Below, one piece after another: positions 7,667 to 17,114 of a stretch of 64,000 nucleotides of DNA. This DNA is from JADKFD01 sp050250665. GTDB taxonomy: Bacteria > Pseudomonadota > Gammaproteobacteria > Xanthomonadales > SZUA-5. A program made the position numbers and the translations under genes. Each line of letters begins with the position of its first letter. Position 1 is the first letter of the stretch. The stretch spans positions 1 through 64,000 of the forward strand of contig JBFWOF010000032.1 in assembly GCA_050250665.1 (NCBI GenBank), read 5' to 3'. The notes beneath the pieces are model-generated. The model was not told where the DNA came from. It saw only the letters and a program-made list of their open reading frames with translations, and searched no databases.

Positions 7667-8887
7667 CTAACCGGCCTTTCGCTGTGCCGAGACAGCGTCA
7701 TCCAGGGTGGACCTTAATGTTTCCAAGTAGTCAGCCCATGTCTGCATCATCTTGCGCCGTTCGGAAATGTGCGCCGTGCGGTTGTAGGCGCGGCCGTTCG
7801 GATCGCGGACGGCGTGCGCGAGCTGGTGCTCTATAAAGTCCGGCCTGACGTGCAAGACCTCATCGAGAATGGTGCGGGCCATCGCGCGAAAGCCATGTCC
7901 GCTCATGTCGTCCTTCCCATAGCCCATGCGCCGCAGCGCCAGCCGTACCGCGTTGTTGCTCATTGGCGTTCGAGGAGTGCGGCCAGGAAAGACGTACGTT
8001 CCGCTTCCCGTTAGTGCTTGGAGGTCGCGCAGAATCGACACCGCCTGGGTAGATAGCGGGACTAAGTGGGGTTCACGCATCTTCATTCGCGCCGCCGGAA
8101 TATTCCACTCGGAGGCGTCGAGATCGATTTCGCGCCATTCAGCCTGTCGCAATTCGCCGGGTCTGACGAAAACCAGTGGCGCGAGGCGAAGTGCTGATTT
8201 CACGATGAGGCCAGCGCGCAACTTGTCGATAGCACGAAGGAGTTGGCCGACCTTCGCCGGATCAGTGATGCTGGCGAAGTGCACCGGTTTCCAGGGTGCC
8301 AGCGCGCCGCGTAGGTCGATCGACGGATCGCGATTGGCTCGCCCAGTTGCAACGGCGTAGCGGAATATCTGCCCAGCGTTCTGTAGCGCTCTGTGGGTCG
8401 TCTCGAATGCGCCTCGGTCTTCGATTCGCCTCAGGCTCTGAAGGAGTTCGGGTGCCGTGATCTCGGCTATCGGTCGCGCTCCGACCCACGGAAACAGGTC
8501 GCGCTCCAGCCGAGCAATGATCTTGCTAGAGTGACCGATTGCCCATTGTGGCGATTGTTTTCCGAACCATTCACGTGCGACGACCTCGAAGCTGTTTGCT
8601 GCTCTGTCAGCGCCTGCAGCTTTCGCGGCCTTGCGCTGTTCGCCAGGATCCACGCCGGCAGCCATGAGCTTTCTCGCATCGTCGCGTTTCGCGCGAGCTT
8701 CCTTGAGGCCAGTGTCCGGGTACGTGCCAAGGCTGAGCCGCTTTTCCTTGCCGCTGATGCGGTACTTGAGCCGCCACCACTTGCCACCCGAAGGCGAAAT
8801 TTCGATGTAGAGGCCCCCGGAGTCATACAGACGCCGGGATTTCTGCCCAGACTTTGCGGTCCGAATTAGCATGTCGGTCAAGGCCAT
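7667..8887 (-). CDS. int: P4-type tyrosine recombinase (island integrase)
   Basis: About 406 residues from ATG 8887; two further in-frame starts lie just upstream. The N-terminal DUF4102-type arm-binding domain (MALTDMLIRTAKSG...KRLSLGTYPDTGLKEAR) is followed by a core-binding domain and the catalytic domain. Arg242 (FVRPGELR), His331-x-x-Arg334 (HGFRAMAR), His358 and the nucleophile Tyr368 (GRAYNRTAH) are all present, so the enzyme looks intact. It lies about 160 bp from the 3' end of tRNA-Ala, the usual arrangement for tRNA-targeting islands. Confidence 0.93.
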   Translation of the reverse strand: MALTDMLIRTAKSGQKSRRLYDSGGLYIEISPSGGKWWRLKYRISGKEKRLSLGTYPDTGLKEARAKRDDARKLMAAGVDPGEQRKAAKAAGADRAANSFEVVAREWFGKQSPQWAIGHSSKIIARLERDLFPWVGARPIAEITAPELLQSLRRIEDRGAFETTHRALQNAGQIFRYAVATGRANRDPSIDLRGALAPWKPVHFASITDPAKVGQLLRAIDKLRAGLIVKSALRLAPLVFVRPGELRQAEWREIDLDASEWNIPAARMKMREPHLVPLSTQAVSILRDLQALTGSGTYVFPGRTPRTPMSNNAVRLALRRMGYGKDDMSGHGFRAMARTILDEVLHVRPDFIEHQLAHAVRDPNGRAYNRTAHISERRKMMQTWADYLETLRSTLDDAVSAQRKAG

Positions 8888-9049
8888 AGGGGGCATCTCT
8901 TTGCGGGCTGAGCTAGTTGCCCCCAATGTTGCCCCTAGTTGCCCCAGTCTTACAATGCACCGAATCGCACAACATCGGCCGGGGAAGGCTCAAACGCCTT
9001 TGTTATCCGGCTACTTCTGCTCTTTCCTAGACTGCGCTGGACTTCGAAT

Positions 9050-9125
<76 letters not shown>

Positions 9126-9198
9126 ACGATAAGCGGATAAGGATAACAGCAGTGGCTCGGTAGAGCCAAGGGCTGTGGGGTCCGGCGCGAATCGCGAT

Positions 9199-10284
9199 CT
9201 ACAGGCCGAGCACGCCTTCCCGCCAGCCGCGCAGGTCATCGGGTAGCTGCTCGTGTCTGGCCCAGTGCTCCAGGGCGCGGCGTGGCAGCAGCGAATCGGC
9301 GCTGATGCCCAGGCGCTCGGCTTGCTTGACTACGGTTTCCCTGAGGGTCTTGGCGCGGGCCTTCTCGGCTTCGCTGAGCAGGCTTTGCAGCGGGATCGCC
9401 AGTTCTTCGGCACTCGCTTCAGCGTGAAGGATGGCTTCCAGTTTCTGCGCCAGGCGCGGACTGGGCTTGCCGTCGGCGGCGACTGCCGCCTCCAGGTCGG
9501 AACGACTGGGGCGCTCCAGCAGTGCGGCGCGGATGGCGACCGGGTTGTCGAGAATCCAGCGCTTCGGGCGGTTGCGCTGCATCGCTTCGGCATCTCGCCA
9601 CATCAGCAAACGCCACAGCCGCTGCTGCTGGGCCGGACTCATGCGCTCGATCGCGCGCACCTTGAGGTGGGGATAAGGATCGCCCGGCGCTCGGGCCTTG
9701 GCCACCGCGCGGGCGCACTCCTCATCCAGCCATTCACGCCGGCCCAGTTCCCGCAGTTGCTGGTCCAGCCGCGCATGCAGGGCGTGCAGGTGCTCGACGT
9801 CCTCCGCCGCGTAGCGCAGCTGTTCGTCATCCAGCGGGCGTTTGAGCCAATCGGTGCGGGTGGCGTGCTTGTCGAGGGCAATGCCGAGTTCGGCCTGTAC
9901 CAGCTTCTGGTAGCTGGGCGGCATCTCATAGCCGCAGAGCACGGCCGCGGTCTGGGTGTCGAACAGGGGTTCGGGCACCTGACCCAGGGCGTGACCCAGC
10001 ACTTCCAGATCCTCGCTGGCGCTGTGGACAATCTTGAGGGTGCCGCTGGCCGCCATCAGCGGCGCCAGATCGGCTGGGATGCCCTCGATCAGCGGATCGA
10101 CCAGTGCAATGTGGTCCGGAATCGCCAGCTGAACCAGTCCCAGTTCGGCATAGTAGGTTTGGGTACGAATGAACTCGGTATCGAGCGCGACTGTCGTATG
10201 GTTGCAGGCGCTGGCGACAAATCCGGCAGCGGCATCGCGGCTGTTGATCCAGAGTGGCGCTGGCGCCGGATGGGTAACTGACAC
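9199..10284 (-). CDS. rnd: ribonuclease D
   Basis: A 361-residue 3'-5' exoribonuclease that trims tRNA precursors and other structured RNAs. DEDD exonuclease motifs: LDTEFIR near residue 30 supplies Asp and Glu, KIVHSASEDLEVL the second region, and LRYAAEDVEHL the third with its Tyr-Asp environment. HRDC-type domains follow (RLWRLLMWRDAEAMQRNRP...). GTG 10284 is chosen because AAGGAT lies upstream and homologues start nearby; the frame stays open far upstream only as antisense of the next gene. Divergent from the SUMF1-domain gene 45 bp away. Confidence 0.93.
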   Translation of the reverse strand: MSVTHPAPAPLWINSRDAAAGFVASACNHTTVALDTEFIRTQTYYAELGLVQLAIPDHIALVDPLIEGIPADLAPLMAASGTLKIVHSASEDLEVLGHALGQVPEPLFDTQTAAVLCGYEMPPSYQKLVQAELGIALDKHATRTDWLKRPLDDEQLRYAAEDVEHLHALHARLDQQLRELGRREWLDEECARAVAKARAPGDPYPHLKVRAIERMSPAQQQRLWRLLMWRDAEAMQRNRPKRWILDNPVAIRAALLERPSRSDLEAAVAADGKPSPRLAQKLEAILHAEASAEELAIPLQSLLSEAEKARAKTLRETVVKQAERLGISADSLLPRRALEHWARHEQLPDDLRGWREGVLGL

Positions 10285-10329
10285 TAGAGTGAATCCTTTC
10301 GATAGCGTGGTGGGTACAGAACAGGACCG

Positions 10330-12234
10330 ATGGCTTCCGATCGTCAATCCAGACTGAGCTTCGTGATCGCATTGACGATCATACTGGGCAGCGCCTGGAT
10401 CGGCTGGTGGCGCGAACAGCGGGAGGACGCGCCAACGCCCGGCGGCATGACTGCGCCGATGCTGGCTCAGCAGGATGCCTACGAGGAATCGCCGGACCCG
10501 ACCGAGATGGAACCGGACGAGGCGCTGGACGATAGCGCGACCGCGACCGCGGATGTTGCAGAGCCGGCTGCGGAGGTTCCGCCGGAGGATGTCACAGCGG
10601 AGGAACTGGCGGCGCTGATCAGCACCATGCGCTCGGAAATCAAGGAGGGCCGCCTGCTGGAGCCCATCGACAGCAGTGCTTTCGCCCAGGCCAGTCGCAT
10701 TCTGGCGGTGGACCCGGCCAATGACGAGGCCCGCGAAGTGCTGCAAAAGGCACTCGCCGAATTGCGCGACGCCAGCACACCGGTGGTGCCCGATGACTTG
10801 CTGAAAACGGCCGAGAAGGCGCTGGCGCTGTTGCCCGACGGCGTTGCCGAGGATGCCGTGGCGGTGGAGCTGCGCGCCAGCGTAGACAACACCCTCAAGA
10901 TGCGCAGCCTCATTGCCCGCGCCGAACGATTGAGTGCCCGCGAGGGCGCCGGCCCCAAGACCTTTGCCAGTGCCGCAGAGGCTTTTCGCGGCGCGCTGGC
11001 GATCGATTCGGCCAACGCCCGCGCCCTGCGCGGCATGGAAGATCTGCAGCGGCGCATGATCGAGCGGGCACTGGCCTCGGCTTATGATCTGCGCTTCATC
11101 ACGGCCGGCAAGCTGCTGGACCAGGCTGAAGAACTGCAGACCGGCACATCCAGGGTGCTGGATGCCCGATCGCAGGTGATGGCCTTCAGGGCCCAGGCTG
11201 AAGCCGAGAATCTGGCGAAATTCAAGGATGCCCTGGCCAGCGCTGATCTGGAGCAGGCCGAGAGCACGCTGGCGATCCTGCGCAAGTTGCTGACCGACGA
11301 CAAACAGATCCGTGATCTGGAAAGCAAGGTGGTCAATGTGCGTCTCTACGGCGGTTTTGCGCCGGGCGAACGTTTCGGTGACAGTCTTGCCAACGGCAAT
11401 CGCGGCCCGCGCATGGTGGTGGTGCCGGTCGGACGCTTCGTCATGGGCTCGGCCGAGTCCGAAGAAGGATCGAGCAACAGCGAGCGCCCGCAGCGGCAGA
11501 TCGAGTTCGCGCGTGGATTTGCGATTGCCCGCAACGAAATCACCGTGGCCGAATTCCGCGATTTCGTGCAGGGCGCTGCCTATACCACTGATGCCGAACG
11601 CAGCGGCACTTCCGCCATCTACGAAGAAAAGACCGGACGCATGACCAAGTCCAGACGGGCCAACTGGCAGCGCAGCTACAACGGCAGCCGGGCTCGGGAC
11701 AATGATCCGGTGGTGCATGTGTCCTGGAACGACGCCCGCGCCTATGCCGAATGGCTCAAGGCACAGACTGGCAAGACCTATCGATTGCCGACCGAAGCCG
11801 AATTCGAATACGTGCTGCGCGCCGGCACGCGCACGGCCTTCCCCTGGGGCGATGGTGATCCACCGCGGGTGCTCGCCAATGTGGCCGGTGCCGGCGAGCT
11901 GTCCAAGGAGGGTCGGCGGTGGAATCAGGGCTTTGCCGGCTACGATGACAAGTACTGGGGCGTGGCGCCGGTGCGCACCTTCGAGCCCAACGCCTTCCGC
12001 CTGTACGACCTGGCTGGCAACGTCTCCGAATGGGTGGAGGACTGCTGGCATGACAACTATCTGCGCGCGCCGGACCAGCCGGTGGCCTGGGTGAATCCCG
12101 GATGCGAATTGCGCGTGATCCGCGGCGGCTCGTGGGGTAGCTCGCGCGATCAGGTACGCAGCGCCTGGCGCGGCAGTGCACTGGCCGAATCCAGCGGCGC
12201 CCGTGTCGGCTTCCGGGTGGTGCGCGAGCTGTAG
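10330..12234 (+). CDS. membrane-anchored SUMF1 (formylglycine-generating-enzyme-like) domain protein
   Basis: A 634-residue protein. An N-terminal membrane anchor (about residues 10-27) is followed by an acidic linker, then about 260 residues of alanine-rich helical repeats with coiled-coil/TPR-like character. The SUMF1 fold occupies about 365-634 (PRMVVVPVGRFVMGS; RLPTEAEFEYVLRAGT; LAGNVSEWVEDCW; RVIRGGSWGSS; GFRVV). After RGGSW the two cysteines used by true formylglycine-generating enzymes are absent, so it is unlikely to modify sulfatases. Such non-catalytic modules are usually binding domains, often of kinase-linked envelope systems. The partner is unknown. Confidence 0.85.
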   Translation: MASDRQSRLSFVIALTIILGSAWIGWWREQREDAPTPGGMTAPMLAQQDAYEESPDPTEMEPDEALDDSATATADVAEPAAEVPPEDVTAEELAALISTMRSEIKEGRLLEPIDSSAFAQASRILAVDPANDEAREVLQKALAELRDASTPVVPDDLLKTAEKALALLPDGVAEDAVAVELRASVDNTLKMRSLIARAERLSAREGAGPKTFASAAEAFRGALAIDSANARALRGMEDLQRRMIERALASAYDLRFITAGKLLDQAEELQTGTSRVLDARSQVMAFRAQAEAENLAKFKDALASADLEQAESTLAILRKLLTDDKQIRDLESKVVNVRLYGGFAPGERFGDSLANGNRGPRMVVVPVGRFVMGSAESEEGSSNSERPQRQIEFARGFAIARNEITVAEFRDFVQGAAYTTDAERSGTSAIYEEKTGRMTKSRRANWQRSYNGSRARDNDPVVHVSWNDARAYAEWLKAQTGKTYRLPTEAEFEYVLRAGTRTAFPWGDGDPPRVLANVAGAGELSKEGRRWNQGFAGYDDKYWGVAPVRTFEPNAFRLYDLAGNVSEWVEDCWHDNYLRAPDQPVAWVNPGCELRVIRGGSWGSSRDQVRSAWRGSALAESSGARVGFRVVREL

Positions 12235-12316
12235 AGCGCGAGGGCAGGGGGCATGGTCCTGGTGGTGCCCGTCGCACCGTGTTCCGTAGGTCCAGCGCAA
12301 CGCCGGTTTTGATCAC

Positions 12317-12394
12317 CTGTAGGAGCGCCCATGCGGCGCGACCGCTGCTACGGGCGTGCGGCTTGCCGGTCGCGACGCGAGGTCGCTCCTACAG
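12317..12394. repeat. REP hairpin (TGTAGGAGCG type)
   Basis: CTGTAGGAGCG at 12317-12327 pairs with CGCTCCTACAG ending at 12394, enclosing GGCGCGACCG and GGTCGCGACGCGAGG. This is the common xanthomonad-style extragenic palindrome. It lies between convergent genes, where it may end transcription. Confidence 0.8.
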
Positions 12395-12444
12395 GCAAGC
12401 CCGTCGTCGTGTCCCGCGCGCGGCCACACCCTTGCGCTCTGGAC

Positions 12445-12834
12445 TCACTCCGGAAATTCGCCATCCAGGTAATACCAGCGCCCGTCCTCACGCACGAATC
12501 GGCTGATCTCGTGCAAGCGCTGTGCGGAGCCGCCGCCCATCCGCGAGCGGGCCACGAATTCCACCAGCGCATGATCGTCGTCGAAGATCTGATGGCGTTT
12601 GATGGCGAGGCCCAGCCAGCGCACGCCCGACAGGCTCTTCGCCTCCAGGCTCGGTGGCCGGGTACTGGGATGCCAACTGGCTAACAGGTACTCGGCATGG
12701 GCTCGCACATAGGCGGAATAGCGCGAGCGCATCAGCACTGCCGCGTCCGGGGCTGCGGCGCCACCGTGGTAAACGCCGCAGCAATCGCTGTAGCCCTTGC
12801 TGCTGCCGCAGGGGCAGGGATCGGTGACTGTCAT
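12445..12834 (-). CDS. ychJ: YchJ family protein with SEC-C zinc motif
   Basis: 129 residues from ATG 12834. The N-terminal SEC-C motif (DPCPCGSSKGYSDCCGVYH) binds zinc and is followed by the NTF2-like YchJ core (AVLMRSRYSAYVRAHAEYLLASWHPSTRP; FVARSRMGGGSAQRLHEISRFVREDGRWYYLDG). The cellular role of YchJ is poorly defined. It is a single gene convergent with the SUMF1-domain gene. Confidence 0.9.
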   Translation of the reverse strand: MTVTDPCPCGSSKGYSDCCGVYHGGAAAPDAAVLMRSRYSAYVRAHAEYLLASWHPSTRPPSLEAKSLSGVRWLGLAIKRHQIFDDDHALVEFVARSRMGGGSAQRLHEISRFVREDGRWYYLDGEFPE

Positions 12835-12974
12835 GGCGAGAACTCTGCTGGGTGGACTGGGCTTTCCTGCGCTTCTGCGGCTCGGCATCGAAGGCGCGGT
12901 TGCCCTGAACGTCAGGATAGGGTCATTGTTGGTTTGGGACTATGCTCTGCCTCAGCAATCGGGGGGAGCTACCC

Positions 12975-14162
12975 ATGCGCGCCGCTCAGTTTGTCAGTCA
13001 TCTGGAGTGCGCGCTGACTGGTGAACGATTCAATGCCGGTCAGTTGCACACGGTGTCGAGCGCCGGCAAGCCCTTGTTGGTGCGTTATTACCTCGACCAG
13101 ATCGAGCGTGCGGTCGAACGCGCGGAATTGGCCCGACGTCCGGCTACGCTGTGGCGCTATCGCGAGCTGCTGCCCTTGCCGGGCACGCGACTGCCGATCT
13201 CGCTCGGCGAAACCATCACCCCCTTGATCGATCTGCCGGCACTGCGCGCGGAGCTGGAACTGGGCGCCCTGTGGGTCAAGGATGAAGGCCGGCTTCCGAC
13301 AGGATCGTTCAAGGCCCGTGGTCTGGTGATGGCGGTCAACATGGCCAAATGGCTGGGCGTGACGCGCATGGCCATTCCCACCAACGGCAATGCCGGTGCG
13401 GCGATGGCGGCGTATTGCGTTCGTGCCGGTATCGAGGCGATCTGCTTCTGCCCCTCGGATACCCCGGAAGCGAATCTGCGTGAGATCGAACTGCAGGGTG
13501 CGAAGCTCATTCGCGTCGACGGCATGATCGATGATTGCGGCAAGCTGGTCGCCGAGGGTGAAAGAGAAGGTCGCTGGTTCTCCTGCGCAACCTTGCGCGA
13601 GCCCTATCGGATCGAGGGCAAGAAGACCATGGGCCTGGAGCTGGCCGAACAGCTCGGTTGGACCGTGCCCGATGCCATCTTTTACCCGACCGGCGGCGGC
13701 ACCGGGCTGATCGGCATGTGGAAGGCCTTCGCCGAGTTGGAGACTCTGGGCTGGATCGGATCCAAGCGACCGCGCATGTTTGCCGTGCAGGCCAGCGGCT
13801 GTGCGCCGATCGTGCGCGCCTTCCATGCTGGCGAGGAATTCGCGCAGCGCTGGGAAAATGCCAGCACGCTGGCCCATGGCATCCGCGTGCCTGCGGCGCT
13901 GGGCGATTTCATGATTCTCAGAGCCGTGCGTGACTCCGGCGGCGCCGCCCTGGCCGTCAGTGATGCCGCGACCACGGCCGCCTGGCGCTCGGCCGGCCGC
14001 GACGACGGCATGCTGCTGTGTCCGGAGGGCGCGGCGACGCTGGCTGCCCTGCGACAGGCGCGCGTCAACGGCCTGGTACGCAGCGGCGAGCGCGTGGTGC
14101 TGTTCAACTGCGCCACCGGGTACAAGTACCCCTTGCCCGAATCCGAGGCTGCGAGACCCTGA
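12975..14162 (+). CDS. thrC: threonine-synthase-like PLP enzyme
   Basis: 395 residues from ATG 12975, which has a strong GGGGGGAG upstream. Fold-type II PLP enzyme: the Schiff-base lysine is in PTGSFKARG, the phosphate-binding glycine loop in YPTGGGTGLIGM, and the substrate loop in PTNGNAGAAMAAY. The N-terminal region (LECALTGERFNAGQL) resembles the zinc-ribbon-like start of archaeal-type threonine synthases. It probably converts O-phosphohomoserine to threonine. No thr operon partner is adjacent, so a related PLP lyase is possible. Confidence 0.8.
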   Translation: MRAAQFVSHLECALTGERFNAGQLHTVSSAGKPLLVRYYLDQIERAVERAELARRPATLWRYRELLPLPGTRLPISLGETITPLIDLPALRAELELGALWVKDEGRLPTGSFKARGLVMAVNMAKWLGVTRMAIPTNGNAGAAMAAYCVRAGIEAICFCPSDTPEANLREIELQGAKLIRVDGMIDDCGKLVAEGEREGRWFSCATLREPYRIEGKKTMGLELAEQLGWTVPDAIFYPTGGGTGLIGMWKAFAELETLGWIGSKRPRMFAVQASGCAPIVRAFHAGEEFAQRWENASTLAHGIRVPAALGDFMILRAVRDSGGAALAVSDAATTAAWRSAGRDDGMLLCPEGAATLAALRQARVNGLVRSGERVVLFNCATGYKYPLPESEAARP

Positions 14163-14186
14163 AGCCGAGCCGGCTCCGCTTTCGTG

Positions 14187-14252
14187 GGTCCAGACTTGTC
14201 TGGACGGCTTTGCGGACGGTTTGGAGGGAAAGCGTCCAGACAAGTCTGGACC
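14187..14252. repeat. REP hairpin (GGTCCAGACTTGTCTGGAC type)
   Basis: GGTCCAGACTTGTCTGGACG at 14187-14206 and CGTCCAGACAAGTCTGGACC at 14233-14252 are complementary, and each arm also contains the palindrome GTCCAGACNNGTCTGGAC. A second copy lies at 15838-15905, on the other side of the permease gene. Confidence 0.85.
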
Positions 14253-14429
14253 TACAGAGGCGGGAATATTCGGTCGGTGCTGCTCGCGCCGGGCTCGTGC
14301 ATCCCGGATGCAGCAGCGACAAGTTCACAAACTGGCTGACCCGGCAGCACAGGTCCAGCGTAGGATCGGGCGGCCGTCCTGCATAGCCGCGATATGCGGG
14401 GCGACCCTTCCTGTTCAAGGGACAGCTAC

Positions 14430-15752
14430 ATGCCGGGCACCCGGAAGACCGTGCGCAAGGTGGGCCCCGTGTTGGCGACGGCATTGGTCGCCGGCAACAT
14501 GATCGGTTCAGGCATCTTTCTGCTGCCGGCATCGCTGGCCGCGATCGGCTCATCGACTGTCATCGGTTGGGTGGTGTCCCTGATGGGTGCGCTGCTGATT
14601 GCCGGCGCCTTCGCCGTGATCGGCGCGACGCGCCCGAATCCGAATGGTCTGGTCGAATGGCCGGCCAAGGCTATCCATCCCGTTGCCGGCTTTGTCTCCT
14701 GGCTGGCCTACTGGATCACCGGCTGGATCGGGAATGTCGCCATCGCCCTGGCTGCCGTGGGTTATCTCGGCTCCCTGATCCCGGCACTGCAAACGCCCAT
14801 GGGGACTCTGGCGGCGACACTGGCCCTGATCTGGTTGCTAACCCTGGCGGCCCTGTACGGAGCGCGTGTAATCACGCGCATCAGCGGGATGACCCTGGTC
14901 GTCGGTCTGCTGCCGGTATTCCTGGCGATCGTCCTGGGACTTTGGAGCTTTTCTCCAACCGTGTTTGCGGCGTCGTGGAATGTCACGGGTCAACCACTGC
15001 TGCAGACGGTGCCGGCATCGCTGCTGATCATCTTCTGGGCCTTCATTGGCCTCGAGAGTGCCAACATTGCCGGAGCGGTGGTCGAGAATCCCGAGCGCAA
15101 TGTGCCCATCGCGGCGCTGGCGGGTGTGGTCGTCGCCGGGCTGATCTACATCATGGCCAGCGTGGCGGTGATGGGCGTCATTCCTGCGGCTGAATTGCAG
15201 ACCTCGGCCGCACCCTTCTCTGATCTGATGGCCAGAGTCGCCGGAACCGGCGCCGGAGTCCTGGTCGCGGTTTGCGCCATTCTCAAGGTATGCGGAACCC
15301 TCGGTGGCTGGTTTCTGGTCACGGGGGAATGCGGGCGCAGCGGCGCCGCCGCGGGCTTCCTGCCAGGATTCCTGTCGGAATCGGATCCGGAGCAACTTCC
15401 GCGTCGCGGCCTGGTCGTGCTCGCCATCATGATGAGTCTGGTGGCGATGAGCACCGCATCGCCCACGCTCGTCGCCCAGTTCAATCTTCTGCTCAACACG
15501 ACTGTGGTGCTGATCATGGCCGGGTATGCGCTGATTGCGCTGTCGCTGCTGCTCGACCGGGAGCAGCGCATCGAAAGTCGGGTTCTCGGTTCGGCTGCCC
15601 TGCTGTTCTCGATCTGGGTGGTTCAGGCCTCGGCCTTTGCCGACACCTGGCCCGGACTGTTTCTGCTGCTGGTGATCGTGCTGATCGGTGGGCTCAGATA
15701 TGCGCTGGTGGGCCAAAAGCTGGCGCAGACCGCACCGGTGCCGCCGGGCTGA
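14430..15752 (+). CDS. APC-superfamily amino acid permease/antiporter (AdiC-like)
   Basis: 440 residues from ATG 14430, with AAGGGA seven bases upstream. About 12 hydrophobic segments. The APC helix 1 signature (ALVAGNMIGSGIFLLPASLAAIG) and helix 6 (LLIIFWAFIGLESANIAGAVVENPERNVP) match basic amino acid/polyamine antiporters of the AdiC/CadB group. Inner-membrane transporter; the substrate cannot be fixed from sequence. It is bounded on both sides by REP hairpins of the same type. Confidence 0.88.
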   Translation: MPGTRKTVRKVGPVLATALVAGNMIGSGIFLLPASLAAIGSSTVIGWVVSLMGALLIAGAFAVIGATRPNPNGLVEWPAKAIHPVAGFVSWLAYWITGWIGNVAIALAAVGYLGSLIPALQTPMGTLAATLALIWLLTLAALYGARVITRISGMTLVVGLLPVFLAIVLGLWSFSPTVFAASWNVTGQPLLQTVPASLLIIFWAFIGLESANIAGAVVENPERNVPIAALAGVVVAGLIYIMASVAVMGVIPAAELQTSAAPFSDLMARVAGTGAGVLVAVCAILKVCGTLGGWFLVTGECGRSGAAAGFLPGFLSESDPEQLPRRGLVVLAIMMSLVAMSTASPTLVAQFNLLLNTTVVLIMAGYALIALSLLLDREQRIESRVLGSAALLFSIWVVQASAFADTWPGLFLLLVIVLIGGLRYALVGQKLAQTAPVPPG

Positions 15753-15837
15753 TCTCCAATCTCGCGCACCCTGCAGGGCGATCAGTATCGATAGCCGATA
15801 CCAGGCAATAGTTCGGTTCTGCCGGCGACGCCTCAGG

Positions 15838-15905
15838 TAGGTCCAGACTTGTCTGGACGCTTCCAGGCCGCTGTGCACAAGGCGCCCACACAAGTCTGGA
15901 CCTGC
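15838..15905. repeat. REP hairpin (second copy of the 14187 type)
   Basis: TAGGTCCAGACTTGTCTGGAC starts at 15838 and CAAGTCTGGACCTGCA closes the hairpin at 15905. It is the same family as 14187-14252. Confidence 0.85.
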
Positions 15906-16019
15906 AAGAGCGCGGCGCGAACGCAGAAGCTGCCGCAAAGCGGCACCCCGGCCAGGCGTCAGAAGGGATTGAGCGTGTAGCCGGCCTGCTGCCACTGCGC
16001 GTGCAGGGTCATGGCCTAC

Positions 16020-16499
16020 TCATCCCGGGTTCTTCTTCGCAATTTTTGCGTGTTGCTCGTTCACCATCATCAGCGCCGCCGAACCGTAGTACTTGTGGTA
16101 CTCCGCGACCATTTCGCCGGATTTGATCACCGGGTCGGTCGCAACCAGCGACTTGGCCTCTTCGATGTCGGACACCGCGAAAATGAACATTCCGCGCCAA
16201 CCTTCGGCGCCATCGAAGGGGCCGGCCACGGCCAGTTTGCCTTCCTCAGCCAGCCGCTTCATGTTGGCAAAATGGCCCTTGAACATCTCGCTGCGCTCGG
16301 GGCCCTCGGGCACCTTGTTCGGCCCGGTCTTCAGGATCACCATCACATAGCTGCGCATGCCGTAGTCGTCGGCGCCCACCGTTTTCGCCAGGGCCTCGTC
16401 GTAAGCGGGCGGCGGCGTGTCGGACTCGGCAATCGCAGGGCTCGCGCTCGACATTGCCATCAGGCCAAGTCCGGCCAGAAGGAGTGCGGATCTGATCAT
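16020..16499 (-). CDS. exported YCII-domain protein
   Basis: 159 residues from ATG 16499 (GGAG six bases upstream). An N-terminal signal peptide (MIRSALLLAGLGLMAMSSASPAIA) is followed by a YciI-like ferredoxin-fold domain (SYVMVILKTGPN...FKGHFANMKRLAEEGKLAVAGPF...GMFIFAVSDIEEAKSLVATDPVIKSG). Cytoplasmic YciI proteins are small ligand-binding or hydrolase-like folds; the function of the secreted version is unknown. Confidence 0.82.
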   Translation of the reverse strand: MIRSALLLAGLGLMAMSSASPAIAESDTPPPAYDEALAKTVGADDYGMRSYVMVILKTGPNKVPEGPERSEMFKGHFANMKRLAEEGKLAVAGPFDGAEGWRGMFIFAVSDIEEAKSLVATDPVIKSGEMVAEYHKYYGSAALMMVNEQHAKIAKKNPG

Positions 16500-16558
16500 T
16501 GTCTGCTCCATGAACGGCAAGAGTATGAGGATGGTATCCCGGATCCGCCGGGCGGCGT

Positions 16559-16960
16559 CTATCCGACGACCTCGCCGTCTTCCTTGGTGAAGCGCCCGGG
16601 AAAGGGTTGCGGCAGAATCTCCAGTACGACTTCGGAAGGTCGGCACAGGCGGGTGCCCAGAGGCGTTGCGACGATCGGCCGATTGATCAGGATCGGGTGC
16701 TGTTCGATGAAATCTAGCAACTGCTCATCGCTCCACCTGGGATCGCCCAGGCCCAACTCCTCGTAGGGTGTGCCCTTCTGACGCAGGATGTCGCGCACAC
16801 CGAGGCCCATCTGCCCCAGCAGAGACCTGAGCGTCTCGCGACTGGGCGGTTCCTTGAGATATTCGATGACCGTTGGCTCCACGCCGGTGTGGCGGATCAT
16901 CGCCAGCGTGTTGCGCGAGGTGCCGCACTTGGGGTTGTGGTAGATCGTGATCTGACTCAT
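16559..16960 (-). CDS. arsC: arsenate reductase, glutaredoxin-coupled ArsC family
   Basis: 133 residues from ATG 16960. The active-site Cys12 is in HNPKCGTSRNTL and the arginines in RPIVATPLGTRLCRP bind the oxyanion; the length fits the family. It reduces arsenate to arsenite with glutaredoxin. No arsB, arsR or other ars gene is adjacent, so it is a stand-alone housekeeping copy. Confidence 0.93.
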   Translation of the reverse strand: MSQITIYHNPKCGTSRNTLAMIRHTGVEPTVIEYLKEPPSRETLRSLLGQMGLGVRDILRQKGTPYEELGLGDPRWSDEQLLDFIEQHPILINRPIVATPLGTRLCRPSEVVLEILPQPFPGRFTKEDGEVVG

Positions 16961-17114
16961 CGGCGCTGTCCTGATCGGTAATGTGTCTGGGCAAGTCCAC
17001 GGAAAATACACGCTGAGCTCTTTCCCCGGCCCGGGTGCATCATCGGCTGCAGCCAGAACTGCCACGAGCACACTGTGACCGCGAATCGATGCCCGCACCT
17101 GCTTGCACCCGCCG

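Noticed and set aside
9153..9168. Hairpin TGGCTC-GGTA-GAGCCA between RNase D and the tRNA, considered as a terminator.
   Set aside because: Short stem and no T-run on either side.
10285..12300. A very long minus-strand open frame continuing upstream of RNase D.
   Set aside because: It is antisense to the SUMF1-domain gene, has repetitive His/Gln/Gly composition, and RNase D has its own GTG start with a ribosome site at 10284.
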